From NCBI GenBank assembly GCA_002396645.1, contig DGYI01000047.1, forward strand, positions 8,524 to 72,523: DNA of 64,000 nt, read 5' to 3'. Positions 38,405 through 47,745 of the stretch are shown piece after piece; positions within the stretch are counted from its first letter, which is position 1; the number at the start of each line of letters is the position of its first letter. Under the pieces are notes generated by a model, which was not told where the DNA came from, did no database searches, and saw only the letters and a list, made by a program, of their open reading frames with translations. Source of the DNA: Firmicutes bacterium UBA5010. GTDB lineage: Bacteria > Bacillota > Clostridia > Tissierellales > Sedimentibacteraceae. A program made the translations under genes and the position numbers.

Positions 38405-39802
38405 TTAATCGGTACTTTTAAGCTTTCCGAAAACACTAAGCATAACCTCGCTTAAATTATTGCATTCCACAACAGTTATATTATTAAATTTCACAGGTCT
38501 GTTAAAGGAATTTTTTGCTGTATAAACCTTTTTATATCCCATTCTGTCCAGCTCTCTTATTCTGGCTTCAAGAGAAGGAACTTTTTTCAGCTCTCCTGTT
38601 AATCCTACATCTGCGATAAAAACTATGTCATTCGGTATTCCTTTATTATATACAGATGATACAATGCTCATTATAACCGATAAATTAATCGCCTGTTCTT
38701 TTATTTTCAGTCCTCCGGTTATTTTGATTACAACATTTTTATTGAATAAGTTTATTTTTCCCCTTTGTTCAAGTATAGAAATCAGTGTGTTTAATTGATC
38801 CTTTCCAAGATTTTCACCTATCCTTGAAGGATAAGGAGCAAAGGAGCTTGATACAAGACTTTCTATTTCCACTATTATCGGTCTTGAACCTTCTCTTGCG
38901 ACCGATAAAGCACTTCCCGAAACAGCATCGTCATTTTCACGCATTGTTATAAAATATTCCGAGGGATTGTCTATTGAAAGCATACCATTTTCACTCATCT
39001 CAAAAAATCCTATTTCACCGGTACCTCCGAATCTGTTTTTTGTACTTTGCAAAGCTCTTAGTTCCTCTTCGTTTTCTCCATCAATTATTAAAACAGTATC
39101 AACTAGATGTTCCAAGGCACGCAAACCTGCTATCTCCTCGTTTTTATTCATCTGCCCTACAAGAATTACAGCTCTTGGTCTTTCGACATTTTTTGCAATA
39201 GACAATAATTTATTGGCGCATTCCATGGTTTGAGTAGGGGAGCCTGCCCTTGACGGCATACATTCTTCCAAGGTAAATACCTGAATACTATCTATAATTA
39301 TTAAATCGGGATTAATCTCATTTATGTATTCCACGACATTATCCATGCTCGTGTCAGATAAAATCCATATATTCTCGTTTATTTCCTTTAATATTCTTTC
39401 TGCTCTGCTTTTTAGCTGACTGTCGCTTTCCTCTCCGGATGCATATAAAACTCTGAGTCCCTTATGGGCTATATCATTGGCTATCTGCAAAAGCAAGGTT
39501 GATTTTCCCGCGCCAGGCTTAGCACTTATGATAGTTATTGAATCCTTTACTATTCCTCCGCCCATAACTCTGTTAAATTCATTTATATTCGTGATAATTC
39601 TGTCGCTGTTTCCCGATTCTATCTCACTTAGCTTTTTTACTAACTTTCTGTTTGTATTCAGCCTGACATCATTCTTTTTTGAAACAGCTTCAACAATCTC
39701 CTCAAAGCTGTTCCACTCGTTGCAATTAGAACATTTCCCCATCCATCTTGCACTTTCATAGCCACAAGAGCGGCATACAAATTTATTTTTAAGCTTCGCC
39801 AT
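38405..39802 (-). CDS. radA: DNA repair protein RadA
   Basis: 465 residues, the usual length. An N-terminal zinc ribbon (CRSCGYESARWMGKCSNC), RecA-like core with Walker A SAKPGAGKSTLLLQ, Walker B LIIIDSIQ, the RadA-specific KNRFGGTGEIGFF, and a C-terminal Lon-protease-like domain with GGLKIKEQAINL. RadA is a DnaB-like helicase that helps branch migration in recombination. GGAGG precedes the ATG. Clostridial radA is usually next to disA; here it is not, with a MazG-like gene in that place. Confidence 0.97.
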   Translation of the reverse strand: MAKLKNKFVCRSCGYESARWMGKCSNCNEWNSFEEIVEAVSKKNDVRLNTNRKLVKKLSEIESGNSDRIITNINEFNRVMGGGIVKDSITIISAKPGAGKSTLLLQIANDIAHKGLRVLYASGEESDSQLKSRAERILKEINENIWILSDTSMDNVVEYINEINPDLIIIDSIQVFTLEECMPSRAGSPTQTMECANKLLSIAKNVERPRAVILVGQMNKNEEIAGLRALEHLVDTVLIIDGENEEELRALQSTKNRFGGTGEIGFFEMSENGMLSIDNPSEYFITMRENDDAVSGSALSVAREGSRPIIVEIESLVSSSFAPYPSRIGENLGKDQLNTLISILEQRGKINLFNKNVVIKITGGLKIKEQAINLSVIMSIVSSVYNKGIPNDIVFIADVGLTGELKKVPSLEARIRELDRMGYKKVYTAKNSFNRPVKFNNITVVECNNLSEVMLSVFGKLKSTD

Positions 39803-39815
39803 AAATACACACCTC

Positions 39816-39870
39816 CATAGTCTCAGACTACGTTTGAGACATTCAACTTTCGTTTGAAAGATTATGATTT
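39816..39870. repeat. Dispersed two-hairpin element, copy E
   Basis: GTCTCA-gactacgtt-TGAGAC (39820-39840), then CTTTC-gttt-GAAAG (39847-39860). The CATAG flank is shared with copies A and F. It lies directly upstream of radA. Confidence 0.5.
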
Positions 39871-39977
39871 ATTATAACAGCTCAGAGTAAAAAATTAAAC
39901 ATCAATTTCAACTTTAATATTCTTAATCTATTAATTAATATTTTTAATTGTTGTATTAATTATTTTAATTTTATCTA

Positions 39978-40006
39978 TTGACAAATTGATTTTGATAGAA
40001 TATAAT
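39978..40006 (+). promoter_or_regulatory. Consensus sigma-A promoter of the SHOCT/DUF2089 operon
   Basis: TTGACA, 17-bp spacer, TATAAT, 53 bp before the first ATG of the operon. Confidence 0.85.
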
Positions 40007-40058
40007 ATGGTTAAGATAAATAATTTTAATTTATAAATTAATTATATGGAGGTTATAT

Positions 40059-40463
40059 ATGAATGGCCAGCTTAATGAAATATTACGCAGACTTCAAAAC
40101 GGAAAGACTGATGTAGATGCTGCTATCAAAGAAATTGAAAGCATTCAGTATAAAAATGACATCGAAATAAGTCCAAAAAAGCGTGCAAGGAAACTAAAAA
40201 TATATATTAATGCAATCGATGATAAGAAAGACGGTAAAAATATAAGAATAAATTTACCTGCACTGCCCTTGAGGTTCATAAAAAGACTAAGCGTATTCGG
40301 CTTAAAGATTGCAATAAAACACAGCGATAAAAAAGACACGGTTATAGACCTTGCCGAAATTGAAAAAGTTAAATATTTATTTGATGCACTGATGCTTCTT
40401 CCGCCATTTGAGATAATAAATGTGGATTCAAAAGATGCAAAGGTACATATATACACATGCTAA
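40059..40463 (+). CDS. SHOCT-like/YvlB-related small protein
   Basis: 134 residues. A short N-terminal helix pair (LNEILRRLQNGKTDVDAAIKEIESI) of SHOCT-like type precedes a basic beta segment (KLKIYINAIDDKKDGKNIRINLPALPLRFI) and a charged C-terminus. It shares this layout with the third gene of the operon, so the two are diverged paralogues. GGAGG lies 7 bases before the ATG. The family is seen near envelope-stress genes such as yvlB; the function is unknown. Confidence 0.65.
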   Translation: MNGQLNEILRRLQNGKTDVDAAIKEIESIQYKNDIEISPKKRARKLKIYINAIDDKKDGKNIRINLPALPLRFIKRLSVFGLKIAIKHSDKKDTVIDLAEIEKVKYLFDALMLLPPFEIINVDSKDAKVHIYTC

Positions 40464-40478
40464 GGAGGTAGGTGAAGA

Positions 40479-40847
40479 ATGAAAAGAGACATTTTAGGAA
40501 AATGTCCTGTATGCAATGATGAACTCAGAGTTACGGAATTATCCTGCGGTAAATGCAAAACTAAAATAAGCGGAGAATTTTACTTAGATAAATTCAGCAG
40601 ACTGGATAAAGAAAAAAGGTATTTTGCTGAAATTTTCATCAAAAATAGAGGCAATATAAAAGAGATTGAAAAAGAGCTGGGCATATCTTATCCGACTGTC
40701 AGAAAACTTTTAGATGAGGTAATAATTGCTCTTGGCTACAGCAATAAGATTGAAAATAATGAAACTGAAAAGAATGAAATTTTAGAAAAATTAAGTAAGG
40801 GCGAAATAAGCTCAGACGAAGCATTAAAATTATTAGGCGAAATATAA
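40479..40847 (+). CDS. DUF2089 zinc-ribbon/HTH regulator
   Basis: 122 residues. An N-terminal zinc ribbon with two Cys pairs (CPVCNDELRVTELSCGKCKT) leads to FYLDKFSRLDKEKRYFAEIFIKNRGNIKEIEKELGISYPTVRKLLD, a helix-turn-helix as in DUF2089. The C-terminal NEILEKLSKGEISSDEALKLLGEI is a SHOCT-like motif also present in the flanking genes. It probably regulates its own operon. AAGGAGG lies 12 bases before the ATG; it follows the previous gene after 15 bp. Confidence 0.85.
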   Translation: MKRDILGKCPVCNDELRVTELSCGKCKTKISGEFYLDKFSRLDKEKRYFAEIFIKNRGNIKEIEKELGISYPTVRKLLDEVIIALGYSNKIENNETEKNEILEKLSKGEISSDEALKLLGEI

Positions 40848-40881
40848 AAATATAAAATATAAAAATTTGGAGGATATTAAA

Positions 40882-41265
40882 ATGAGTGAAAAATTAACAA
40901 TATTAAAAATGGTTGAAGAAGGTAAAATAACTGTTGAGGAAGCATCCAAGCTTTTAGAATCCGTAGAAGATAAGAAAGAAGAACTCAGCCTTATCTCAAA
41001 AGCGGACGGAAGAACTGCAAAGTGGGTAAAAATAAGGGTTGTTGAGGGTGAAGAAGGAACAAAGGTTAACGTAAATCTTCCTATTGCTCTTATAGACATT
41101 GCATTTAAAATAGCTAAGGCAAGTGACAGTAATTTCGACGTTAAGCTCGGAAATCTGAATGTAGATATTGATGATATCATTAAATTAATTCAAGATGGAG
41201 CAGAAGGAAAAATAGTCGATATAGAAACAGATGACGGAACAAAAGTCGAAATAGTTATAGAATAG
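40882..41265 (+). CDS. SHOCT-like domain protein, paralogue of the first operon gene
   Basis: 127 residues: SHOCT-like helices (LTILKMVEEGKITVEEASKLLESV), then KWVKIRVVEGEEGTKVNVNLPIALIDIAFKIA, then an acidic C-terminal beta segment. It aligns in layout with the first gene of the operon (KIRV/KIYI and VNLP/INLP blocks). The ATG at 40882 follows TTGGAGG; a TTG at 40867 lies within that site. No membrane segment. Function unknown; likely a sensor or adaptor partner of the DUF2089 regulator. Confidence 0.75.
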   Translation: MSEKLTILKMVEEGKITVEEASKLLESVEDKKEELSLISKADGRTAKWVKIRVVEGEEGTKVNVNLPIALIDIAFKIAKASDSNFDVKLGNLNVDIDDIIKLIQDGAEGKIVDIETDDGTKVEIVIE

Positions 41266-41293
41266 TTTAAAAACAAACATGCTCTTTCCTGAT

Positions 41294-41329
41294 AACGCTG
41301 ATATAAATAATTTATATCAGCGTTTTTTT
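41294..41329 (+). terminator. Terminator of the SHOCT/DUF2089 operon
   Basis: AACGCTGATATAAA-ta-ATTTATATCAGCGTT stem followed by T7, 28 bp past the last stop codon. Confidence 0.92.
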
Positions 41330-41414
41330 GTGCAAAAGTTTAGTATTTATAAACAAGATACTTAGTGTCTGTAATTATAAAAAACATTTTTTGTAAATTT
41401 CTTAAATTTTGATA

Positions 41415-41443
41415 TTGACATTATGATTACACATATGTATAAT
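41415..41443 (+). promoter_or_regulatory. Consensus sigma-A promoter of XRE-potABCD
   Basis: TTGACA, 17-bp spacer, TATAAT, 145 bp before the ATG of the XRE-cupin gene, leaving a long leader that contains the palindromic site at 41541. Confidence 0.8.
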
Positions 41444-41540
41444 ACATTTTGTTATTAAAGTTTAATAATTATAAACTTAGAGTTTAATATTAAAGACTTT
41501 TTTAGCAGATATTTTACCGTTTATTTAGTAAGGTAGTTAA

Positions 41541-41576
41541 CGTGGAATATATTCCACACGGCGTGAAATATATTAT
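41541..41576. promoter_or_regulatory. Candidate XRE-cupin operators
   Basis: GTGGAATATATTCCAC (41542-41557) is a perfect 16-bp palindrome, followed at once by a second copy-like CGTGAAATATATTATGG. They end a few bases before the GGAGG of the XRE gene, so binding would block the transcript or translation start. Autoregulation is inferred. Confidence 0.55.
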
Positions 41577-41587
41577 GGGAGGTTATT

Positions 41588-42124
41588 ATGAATATCGGGA
41601 ATAAAATAAAAAGACTGAGAACAGCCAGCTTTCTGACTCAGGAAGAATTGGCCGACAGATGCGAGCTGACAAAAGGATATATATCACAGCTTGAAAGAGA
41701 TTTGACATCCCCGTCTATTGCTACTCTTGTCGATATACTGGAATGTCTGGGAACAGACCTTGCTAAATTTTTTAATGAAGAGGCAGAGGATAAGATAGTC
41801 TTCAAAGAGGATGATGTATTTGTTAAGGAAACGGATGATAATTACATTATCAATTGGATTATTCCAAATGCTCAAAAAAACAAAATGGAGCCTATATTAG
41901 TGGAAATTGACAGCTACGGCAAAACTAAACTTGATCCTCCGCACGAGGGTGAAGAATTCGGTTATGTCTTAGCAGGAACTATCATGCTTCATTATGGGAA
42001 TGATGTTTATAAGGTAAAAAAGGGAGAATCTTTTTATTTTAAGACTAATAAGGATCATTATATCGAAAACACGGGAAAAAATGTGTGCAGAATACTTTGG
42101 GTGAGCACACCTCCTAATTTCTAA
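41588..42124 (+). CDS. XRE-family regulator with cupin domain, PuuR-like
   Basis: 178 residues. The N-terminal helix-turn-helix ([32 protein letters not shown]) is followed by a C-terminal cupin-2 sensor ([35 protein letters not shown] and [20 protein letters not shown]). PuuR-type regulators sense putrescine or related metabolites. It is the first gene of the potABCD operon (17 bp before potA), with which it should form a polyamine-responsive circuit. GGGAGG precedes the ATG. A consensus promoter and two palindromic sites lie upstream. Confidence 0.92.
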   Translation: MNIGNKIKRLRTASFLTQEELADRCELTKGYISQLERDLTSPSIATLVDILECLGTDLAKFFNEEAEDKIVFKEDDVFVKETDDNYIINWIIPNAQKNKMEPILVEIDSYGKTKLDPPHEGEEFGYVLAGTIMLHYGNDVYKVKKGESFYFKTNKDHYIENTGKNVCRILWVSTPPNF

Positions 42125-42141
42125 GAAACGGAGCTGAAGTG

Positions 42142-43719
42142 ATGAGTGAAAAAATAATTGAATTAAAAAATATAACTAAAAAGTTTAACGGTGATATAGT
42201 TTTAGATAATATAAATTTGTATGTTAAGGAAAATGAGTTTATAACACTGCTTGGTCCCAGCGGATGCGGAAAAACGACTCTCTTAAGAATTATAGGAGGA
42301 TTTTTAAGTCCTACAGAAGGACATCTTGTATTTGATGGAAAAGAAATAAGCAATCTTCCTCCGTATAAAAGAGAAATAAACACAGTTTTCCAAAAATATG
42401 CACTATTCCCTCATATGAATGTATATGACAATATAGCCTTTGGTCTTAAAATAAAAAAAGAGGCTAAGGATATAATTGAACAAAAAGTAAACCGTATGCT
42501 TAAGCTTGTAGGTCTTGAGGAGTACGGAAAAAGAAGTGTAAGCGAGATGTCCGGAGGTCAGCAGCAAAGGGTTGCTATCGCAAGAGCACTGGTAAATGAA
42601 CCAAAAGTTCTTTTGCTTGATGAACCTTTAGGTGCTTTGGATTTAAAGCTAAGAAAAGAAATGCAGCATGAGCTTAAAAAAATCCAAAAAGAGGTTGGAA
42701 TTACCTTTATATACGTTACGCATGACCAAGAGGAAGCTCTTACTATGTCAGATACAATAGTTGTAATGAAAAGCGGCAGAATCCAGCAAATCGGAACTCC
42801 GACAGACATATATAATGAGCCTGTAAATTCATATGTAGCAAATTTCATAGGTGAAAGCAACATAATTGACGGTATAATGCTTAAGGATTATGAGGTTATG
42901 TTTGAGGATAAAAAGTTTGAATGTGTGGATTACGGTTTTGATAAAAATGAAAAAGTTGATGTAGTAATAAGACCTGAGGATTTAGATATAGTAAAAAAAG
43001 AAGAAGGAAAGCTCAAGGGTATAGTAAAATCAGTTTTATTCAAGGGTGTGCATTATGAAATTGTTGTAGAAACAAAATCAGGAACAAGCATAACTGTAAA
43101 AATGCACGTTTCAGAAGAAAAGCCCGTGATAAATGATAAGGCTAACGAAAAAATGAGCGCTAACGATTTTTATCTGGATATAGCAGACGTTAAAGAACTG
43201 ACAGATGCGGATATTGTAGCAAGAGCAGATGCGCAGGCTTGGAATCCTGAAACAGATGAGTGGATTTCCATAAATAAAATTGAATATGATATAAAACCTG
43301 AAAACGGAACATATCCTGTTACCTTCTCTACCTATGAAGGTACCAGCGTAACTGTAAATATGATTGTCGCAGATGAAAACAGAATAGTAAACAAAGAATA
43401 CCAGGAAGAAATATTCGCAGTTAATTTTTTTAAAACAGTTGATGAAATCAAGGAAAGCATAGCCCTCGGAACAGATTTGAAAACATGGGCAAATGCCTCT
43501 GCATGGAGCCTGGAAAGTGAAATGCCGGTTGAAATAACTGATGTGGTTTATGATTTCGATCCTGAAAATATAATGCCCGGAATTTATGATGTGACATTTA
43601 AAACAGAGGGATACGAGTATACCGTAGACACAACGGACAAGTCCGAGGTCGGTGCTGAGGTAGGGCTTATGTTTTATCCCGAGGATCTTCATATAATGTC
43701 TAAAATCGGAGGTTATTGA
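42142..43719 (+). CDS. potA: Spermidine/putrescine ABC transporter ATPase with inserted repeats
   Basis: 525 residues against about 350 for normal PotA. The ABC core is intact: Walker [13 protein letters not shown], signature [15 protein letters not shown], Walker [14 protein letters not shown]-loop VTHDQEEAL. The TOBE_2 domain starts normally ([18 protein letters not shown]) but is broken after [10 protein letters not shown] by about 177 residues (~312-488) and resumes [21 protein letters not shown]. The insert holds two ~88-residue repeats. The ATG at 42142 follows GGAG; a GTG just before it is not preferred. It energises polyamine import with PotBCD. Confidence 0.93.
   Translation: MSEKIIELKNITKKFNGDIVLDNINLYVKENEFITLLGPSGCGKTTLLRIIGGFLSPTEGHLVFDGKEISNLPPYKREINTVFQKYALFPHMNVYDNIAFGLKIKKEAKDIIEQKVNRMLKLVGLEEYGKRSVSEMSGGQQQRVAIARALVNEPKVLLLDEPLGALDLKLRKEMQHELKKIQKEVGITFIYVTHDQEEALTMSDTIVVMKSGRIQQIGTPTDIYNEPVNSYVANFIGESNIIDGIMLKDYEVMFEDKKFECVDYGFDKNEKVDVVIRPEDLDIVKKEEGKLKGIVKSVLFKGVHYEIVVETKSGTSITVKMHVSEEKPVINDKANEKMSANDFYLDIADVKELTDADIVARADAQAWNPETDEWISINKIEYDIKPENGTYPVTFSTYEGTSVTVNMIVADENRIVNKEYQEEIFAVNFFKTVDEIKESIALGTDLKTWANASAWSLESEMPVEITDVVYDFDPENIMPGIYDVTFKTEGYEYTVDTTDKSEVGAEVGLMFYPEDLHIMSKIGGY
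43075..43605 (+). repeat. Two surface-protein-like repeats inside potA
   Basis: Copy 1 starts [11 protein letters not shown] and ends [11 protein letters not shown]; copy 2 starts [10 protein letters not shown] and ends [10 protein letters not shown]. Shared inner pattern: A-N/V-D/N-F, a D-V/I-K-E block, then A-x-A-W and I-x-x-x-x-YD. Such modules are known to me from long surface proteins of related Clostridia, never from an ABC ATPase. Sequence stays in frame with the codon use of potA. Confidence 0.8.
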
Positions 43720-43720
43720 G

Positions 43721-44563
43721 ATGAAGCAGTTCAGTAAAATGGCTTATCCCTATATATTTTGGATATCAATTATTATTGTAGTGCCAATGCTTTTAATTGT
43801 TCTATATGCTTTCACAAAACCGGGAAATGATGTTATAACCATAAGATTTACATTAAATAATTTTGTTAAGTTTTTCAGCGATGATATTTTTATGAGCGTT
43901 TTGCAGCAATCACTTAAAATTGCTGTAATAACAACAATATTATGTATTTTATTAGGATATCCGGCTGCATATATTATAGCTAATTCGGATGAAAAAAGAA
44001 AAATTATACTTGTTCTTGTTATCACTCTTCCTATGTGGATAAATATGCTCGTAAGAACATATGCCTGGATGGGAATACTTCAGGATAATGGGATAATAAA
44101 TTCTATACTTTCATTTTTCAACATACCTGCTATAAAAATGCTCCATACGGATTTTGCGGTTATATTAGGCATGGTTTACAACTTTATACCTTTTATGATT
44201 CTTCAAATATATACATCACTGACTAAAATGGATAAAAGCTATTTGGAAGCGGCAGATGATTTGGGTGCCAATAAAGTACAGTCATTTTTAAGAATAACTC
44301 TTCCTCTGTCAATACCCGGCGTTATAAGCGGCATAACACTTGTATTTTTGCCGGCAGTTTCAAGCTTTTTCATACCAAAGCTTCTCGGAGGCGGTCAGTA
44401 TGTGCTTATAGGAAATGTTATTGAGTCACAGTTTTTAACATCAGGAAATTGGAACTTCGGAAGTGCAATATCAATGATAATGGCAGTTATAATAATGATT
44501 TCAATGTACATCACTAAGAAAATAGATAAGAATCCATCGGCAGGGAGGGATCCGGTAAGATGA
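43721..44563 (+). CDS. potB: Spermidine/putrescine permease PotB
   Basis: 280 residues with six membrane helices. The EAA loop reads EAADDLGANKVQSFLRITLPLSIPG, the conserved contact with the ATPase. It forms the channel with PotC. It starts 1 bp after the potA stop, and its stop overlaps the potC start by 4 bp (ATGA), so the transporter genes are tightly coupled. GGAGG is inside the end of potA. Confidence 0.95.
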   Translation: MKQFSKMAYPYIFWISIIIVVPMLLIVLYAFTKPGNDVITIRFTLNNFVKFFSDDIFMSVLQQSLKIAVITTILCILLGYPAAYIIANSDEKRKIILVLVITLPMWINMLVRTYAWMGILQDNGIINSILSFFNIPAIKMLHTDFAVILGMVYNFIPFMILQIYTSLTKMDKSYLEAADDLGANKVQSFLRITLPLSIPGVISGITLVFLPAVSSFFIPKLLGGGQYVLIGNVIESQFLTSGNWNFGSAISMIMAVIIMISMYITKKIDKNPSAGRDPVR

Positions 44564-45354
44564 AACAGTCAAAAAAGATATTACCTAAAATATACATGGG
44601 CCTACTGATTATATTTTTTTACGCACCTATACTGTATACAGTAATATTTTCATTTAACGAATCAAGATCATTGACAAGATTCACCGGTTTTTCTCTGCAA
44701 TGGTACGAAAAAATGTTTCATGACAGATTTATGGTTGAATCAATCATAAACACTATATTAATAGCAGTATTGGCTACAGTTATTTCAACTATAATCGGAA
44801 CTATTGCCTCTATAGGACTATCAAGCTCAAGAAAAATAGTCAGAGCAGTGGTAGAACAGGTAAATGATTTGCCTATTATGAATCCGGAAATTGTGACAGC
44901 TATCGGACTTTTAATGTTTTTTACAACATTAAATATCGAGAAAGGATTCGGAACATTATTAATTGCACATATAATGTTTTGTACTCCTTATGTTATGCTG
45001 AGCATAACTCCAAAGCTTCGCTCTTTGGACCCGAATTTAGCCGATGCAGCACTGGATCTCGGTGCAACTCCCTGGCAGGCTCTTATTAAGGTTATTGTAC
45101 CTCAAATAATGCCGGGGATAATTTCAGGTGCACTTATAGCCTTTACAATGTCGTTTGATGATTTCATAATATCTTATTTTGTAACAGGCAACGGAGTGAG
45201 TAATATTTCAATAATGGTTTACACGATGTCAAAGCGTATAAATCCTTCAATCAACTCACTTTCAACCATTATGATTGTAATTATCACAATTGCGCTTATA
45301 TTAGTCAATGTGATACCTATATTAAAAGAAAGAAAGGAAAAAAAGAAAATATGA
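44560..45354 (+). CDS. potC: Spermidine/putrescine permease PotC
   Basis: 264 residues and six membrane helices. The EAA motif is DAALDLGATPWQALIKVIVPQIMPG. It pairs with PotB. Four-bp overlaps with both neighbours. The segment FSFNESRSLTRFTGFSLQWYEKMF after helix 1 is typical of PotC. GGGAGGGATCC precedes the ATG inside potB. Confidence 0.95.
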   Translation: MKQSKKILPKIYMGLLIIFFYAPILYTVIFSFNESRSLTRFTGFSLQWYEKMFHDRFMVESIINTILIAVLATVISTIIGTIASIGLSSSRKIVRAVVEQVNDLPIMNPEIVTAIGLLMFFTTLNIEKGFGTLLIAHIMFCTPYVMLSITPKLRSLDPNLADAALDLGATPWQALIKVIVPQIMPGIISGALIAFTMSFDDFIISYFVTGNGVSNISIMVYTMSKRINPSINSLSTIMIVIITIALILVNVIPILKERKEKKKI

Positions 45355-46394
45355 AAAAGATTTTAGTATTATTATTAATAGCTGTGCTTTTACTATCAGG
45401 ATGTTCAAAGGCTTCCTCTACTCTAAAAGTATATAACTGGGGAGAATATATCGGTGAGGATGTAATAAAAAATTTCGAGAAACAATTTAATGCAAAGGTT
45501 ATATATGATCCTTTTGACTCTAACGAAATGATGTACACAAAAGTACAAACAGGAGAAAGCTATGATATAATAGTTCCTTCCGACTACATGATAGAAAGAC
45601 TTATAAGTGAAGATAGACTATTGAAAATAGATAAAAGCTTAATTCCTAATATGTCAAACTTATATGAAGGTGTTAAAAATCTTCCGTATGACCCTAATAA
45701 CGACTATTCTGTTCCATATTTCTGGGGCAGCGTAGGAATAGTATATAATCATAATAATGTTCCTAAAGAAGTAGTTGAAAGCCAAGGCTTTAATGTTTTG
45801 AAAAATACAGATTATAAAGAAAAAATATACATGTATGATTCTGAAAGAGACTCGTTTATGATAGCTTTTAAGGCATTGGGCTACTCTATGAATACTGAAA
45901 ATATAGATGAAATAAACGAAGCTTATGAATGGCTTAAAGAATTAAATGACACTATGATACCTGCATATGTAACTGACGATGTAATAGATGGAATGGCTAG
46001 CGGATTAAAGGATATTGCCGTAGTTTACAGCGGAGATGCTTCATATATATTAAACGAAAACGAAGATATGAGCTTCTTCATGCCAAGTGAAGGAACAAAC
46101 ATATGGAGTGATGCAATGGTAATACCTAAAAACGCGCAAAATCCGGAGTTAGCTCATGAGTTTATAAATTATATCCTGTCATATGAGGCTTCAAAGGACA
46201 ATACTGCAACTGTAGGTTATGCTTCTCCTAACAAGGAAGTGCTGGAAGAAATGTCTTCCGAAGGCGGAGATTATTACGGAAACGAAGCATATCTGCCAAG
46301 ATTCGGATATGAAAAGGATGAAGTTTTTAAACATAATGAGGTATTAAAACAAAAATTAACAGACTTATGGATAAAAGTTAAAGCGTCAAAGTAA
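45351..46394 (+). CDS. potD: Spermidine/putrescine-binding lipoprotein PotD
   Basis: 347 residues. The lipoprotein signal peptide ends in LLLSGCSKA, so Cys18 should be lipid-modified and the protein tethered outside the cell. The mature start LKVYNWGEYIGEDVIKNFEKQF and YDIIVPSDYMIERL, plus VPYFWGSVGIVYN, are PotD/PotF signatures. It delivers polyamine to PotBC. A hairpin terminator follows the stop codon. Confidence 0.95.
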   Translation: MKKILVLLLIAVLLLSGCSKASSTLKVYNWGEYIGEDVIKNFEKQFNAKVIYDPFDSNEMMYTKVQTGESYDIIVPSDYMIERLISEDRLLKIDKSLIPNMSNLYEGVKNLPYDPNNDYSVPYFWGSVGIVYNHNNVPKEVVESQGFNVLKNTDYKEKIYMYDSERDSFMIAFKALGYSMNTENIDEINEAYEWLKELNDTMIPAYVTDDVIDGMASGLKDIAVVYSGDASYILNENEDMSFFMPSEGTNIWSDAMVIPKNAQNPELAHEFINYILSYEASKDNTATVGYASPNKEVLEEMSSEGGDYYGNEAYLPRFGYEKDEVFKHNEVLKQKLTDLWIKVKASK

Positions 46395-46398
46395 GAAT

Positions 46399-46428
46399 AA
46401 AGGACTAGCTATCTAGTCCTTTTTTATT
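46399..46428. terminator. Terminator of potABCD
   Basis: AAAGGACTA-gctatc-TAGTCCTTTTTT, 4 bp past the potD stop. The convergent CCA gene ends inside this hairpin. Confidence 0.85.
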
Positions 46429-47745
46429 GTTTATCAAGCTTAATATATATTCTGTTAATTCCTCTTTAGTGTTTTTTCCCGGATATTCCAGGACCAAGTC
46501 AAGAGCTTTATCCAAAAGTTCGGTATATATACTGCCTTTTTCTATACCCAAAGCCTCTAAATCATACCCGTTTATATTCAAATCTTTCTTGCTTAAAGGC
46601 TCTTTGTTTTCAATAATAGCTCTGCATTTTTCACGAAGCACTTCAACTTTTTCAAATCCTGCATTGCTTGATTTTCCTTTAATATCTGCTATATTAAGAG
46701 AAAACATATCATCCAGTCTCTCAATTCCAACGTTATTTATAAACTTTTTAACTCCCTTATCCTTCATATCTATTTCTTTAAGGAGATGATATCTGATTAA
46801 AATTCTTACATCTTCAATCATATCACATGAATATTTTAATCTTTCCATTATTTCTTTTCCAAGCACTGCAGATTTAATATGATGTCCAAAAAAATGTCCT
46901 CTTCCGTTTTCGTCCTGTGTAAAACATTCAGGTTTGCTTATATCATGAAAAAGTGCAGCTAGTCTTAAGTTTAATTTAGGCTCAATATTGTCCAAAACTT
47001 CCATCGTATGCTCGAAAACATCCTTATCATGATAAGGATTATGCTGGTCAAAACCCACAGTGTTCATGTATTCAGGAATTATATACTTCATAAGCTCTGT
47101 ATCAATAAGTGTCCTTATGCCCTCTGATGGCTTGTCGCTGATTAAAATTTTATTTAATTCGTCACGAATTCTCTCAGCACTTATATGCTTTATCAAAAAA
47201 CTATTTTTAACTATAGATAGTCTTGTTTTTTCATCTAAAGAAAATCCCAGCTGTGTCATAAATCTTACGGCTCTGAGCATTCTGAGTGCATCCTCATTAA
47301 ATCTCTGATCAGGATCTCCTATACATCTTACCACACGATTTTTAATATCCTCTGTTCCTCCAAAATAATCTATGATATTTTCGTCATAATCCATGCAAAT
47401 AGCATTCATTGTAAAATCACGTCTTTTTAAATCCTCTGTAAGTTCATCGGAAAAGCTGATATTGTCAGGTCTTCTTCCATCAGAATAATGTCCGTCACTT
47501 CTGAAGGTAGTTATCTCATAAGAATTGTTTTCATGAATAACAGTTATAGTACCGAATTTCTTTCCTGTGGGAATTGTTTTTTTGAAGATTTTTTCTATTA
47601 TCTGCGGTAAAGCATTTGTAGTAATATCAAAATCCGAGACATCCAATCCCAAAAGAAAGCTTCTGACCGCTCCTCCTACAAGATAAGCCTCGTAACCGTG
47701 ATTTTTTATGTTTTTTAATATATATTTAATGTTTTTATCTAACAT
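46405..47745 (-). CDS. cca: CCA tRNA nucleotidyltransferase with HD domain
   Basis: 446 residues. The nucleotidyltransferase head reads YLVGGAVRSFLLGLDVSDFDITTNA with the paired Asp residues; RRDFTMNAIC and RFNEDALRMLRAVRF follow. A C-terminal HD domain has LRLAALFHDISKPECF. The enzyme adds or repairs the 3' CCA of tRNA; the HD domain may give phosphatase activity as in other bacteria. AGGAG precedes the ATG. It converges on potD and its last codons lie in the shared terminator. Confidence 0.95.
   Translation of the reverse strand: MLDKNIKYILKNIKNHGYEAYLVGGAVRSFLLGLDVSDFDITTNALPQIIEKIFKKTIPTGKKFGTITVIHENNSYEITTFRSDGHYSDGRRPDNISFSDELTEDLKRRDFTMNAICMDYDENIIDYFGGTEDIKNRVVRCIGDPDQRFNEDALRMLRAVRFMTQLGFSLDEKTRLSIVKNSFLIKHISAERIRDELNKILISDKPSEGIRTLIDTELMKYIIPEYMNTVGFDQHNPYHDKDVFEHTMEVLDNIEPKLNLRLAALFHDISKPECFTQDENGRGHFFGHHIKSAVLGKEIMERLKYSCDMIEDVRILIRYHLLKEIDMKDKGVKKFINNVGIERLDDMFSLNIADIKGKSSNAGFEKVEVLREKCRAIIENKEPLSKKDLNINGYDLEALGIEKGSIYTELLDKALDLVLEYPGKNTKEELTEYILSLINNKKGLDS

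Noticed and set aside
43111..43692. 193-residue minus-strand ORF inside potA
   Set aside because: Opposite a well-supported coding region; its length follows from the low stop-codon rate opposite the repeats. No start signal.
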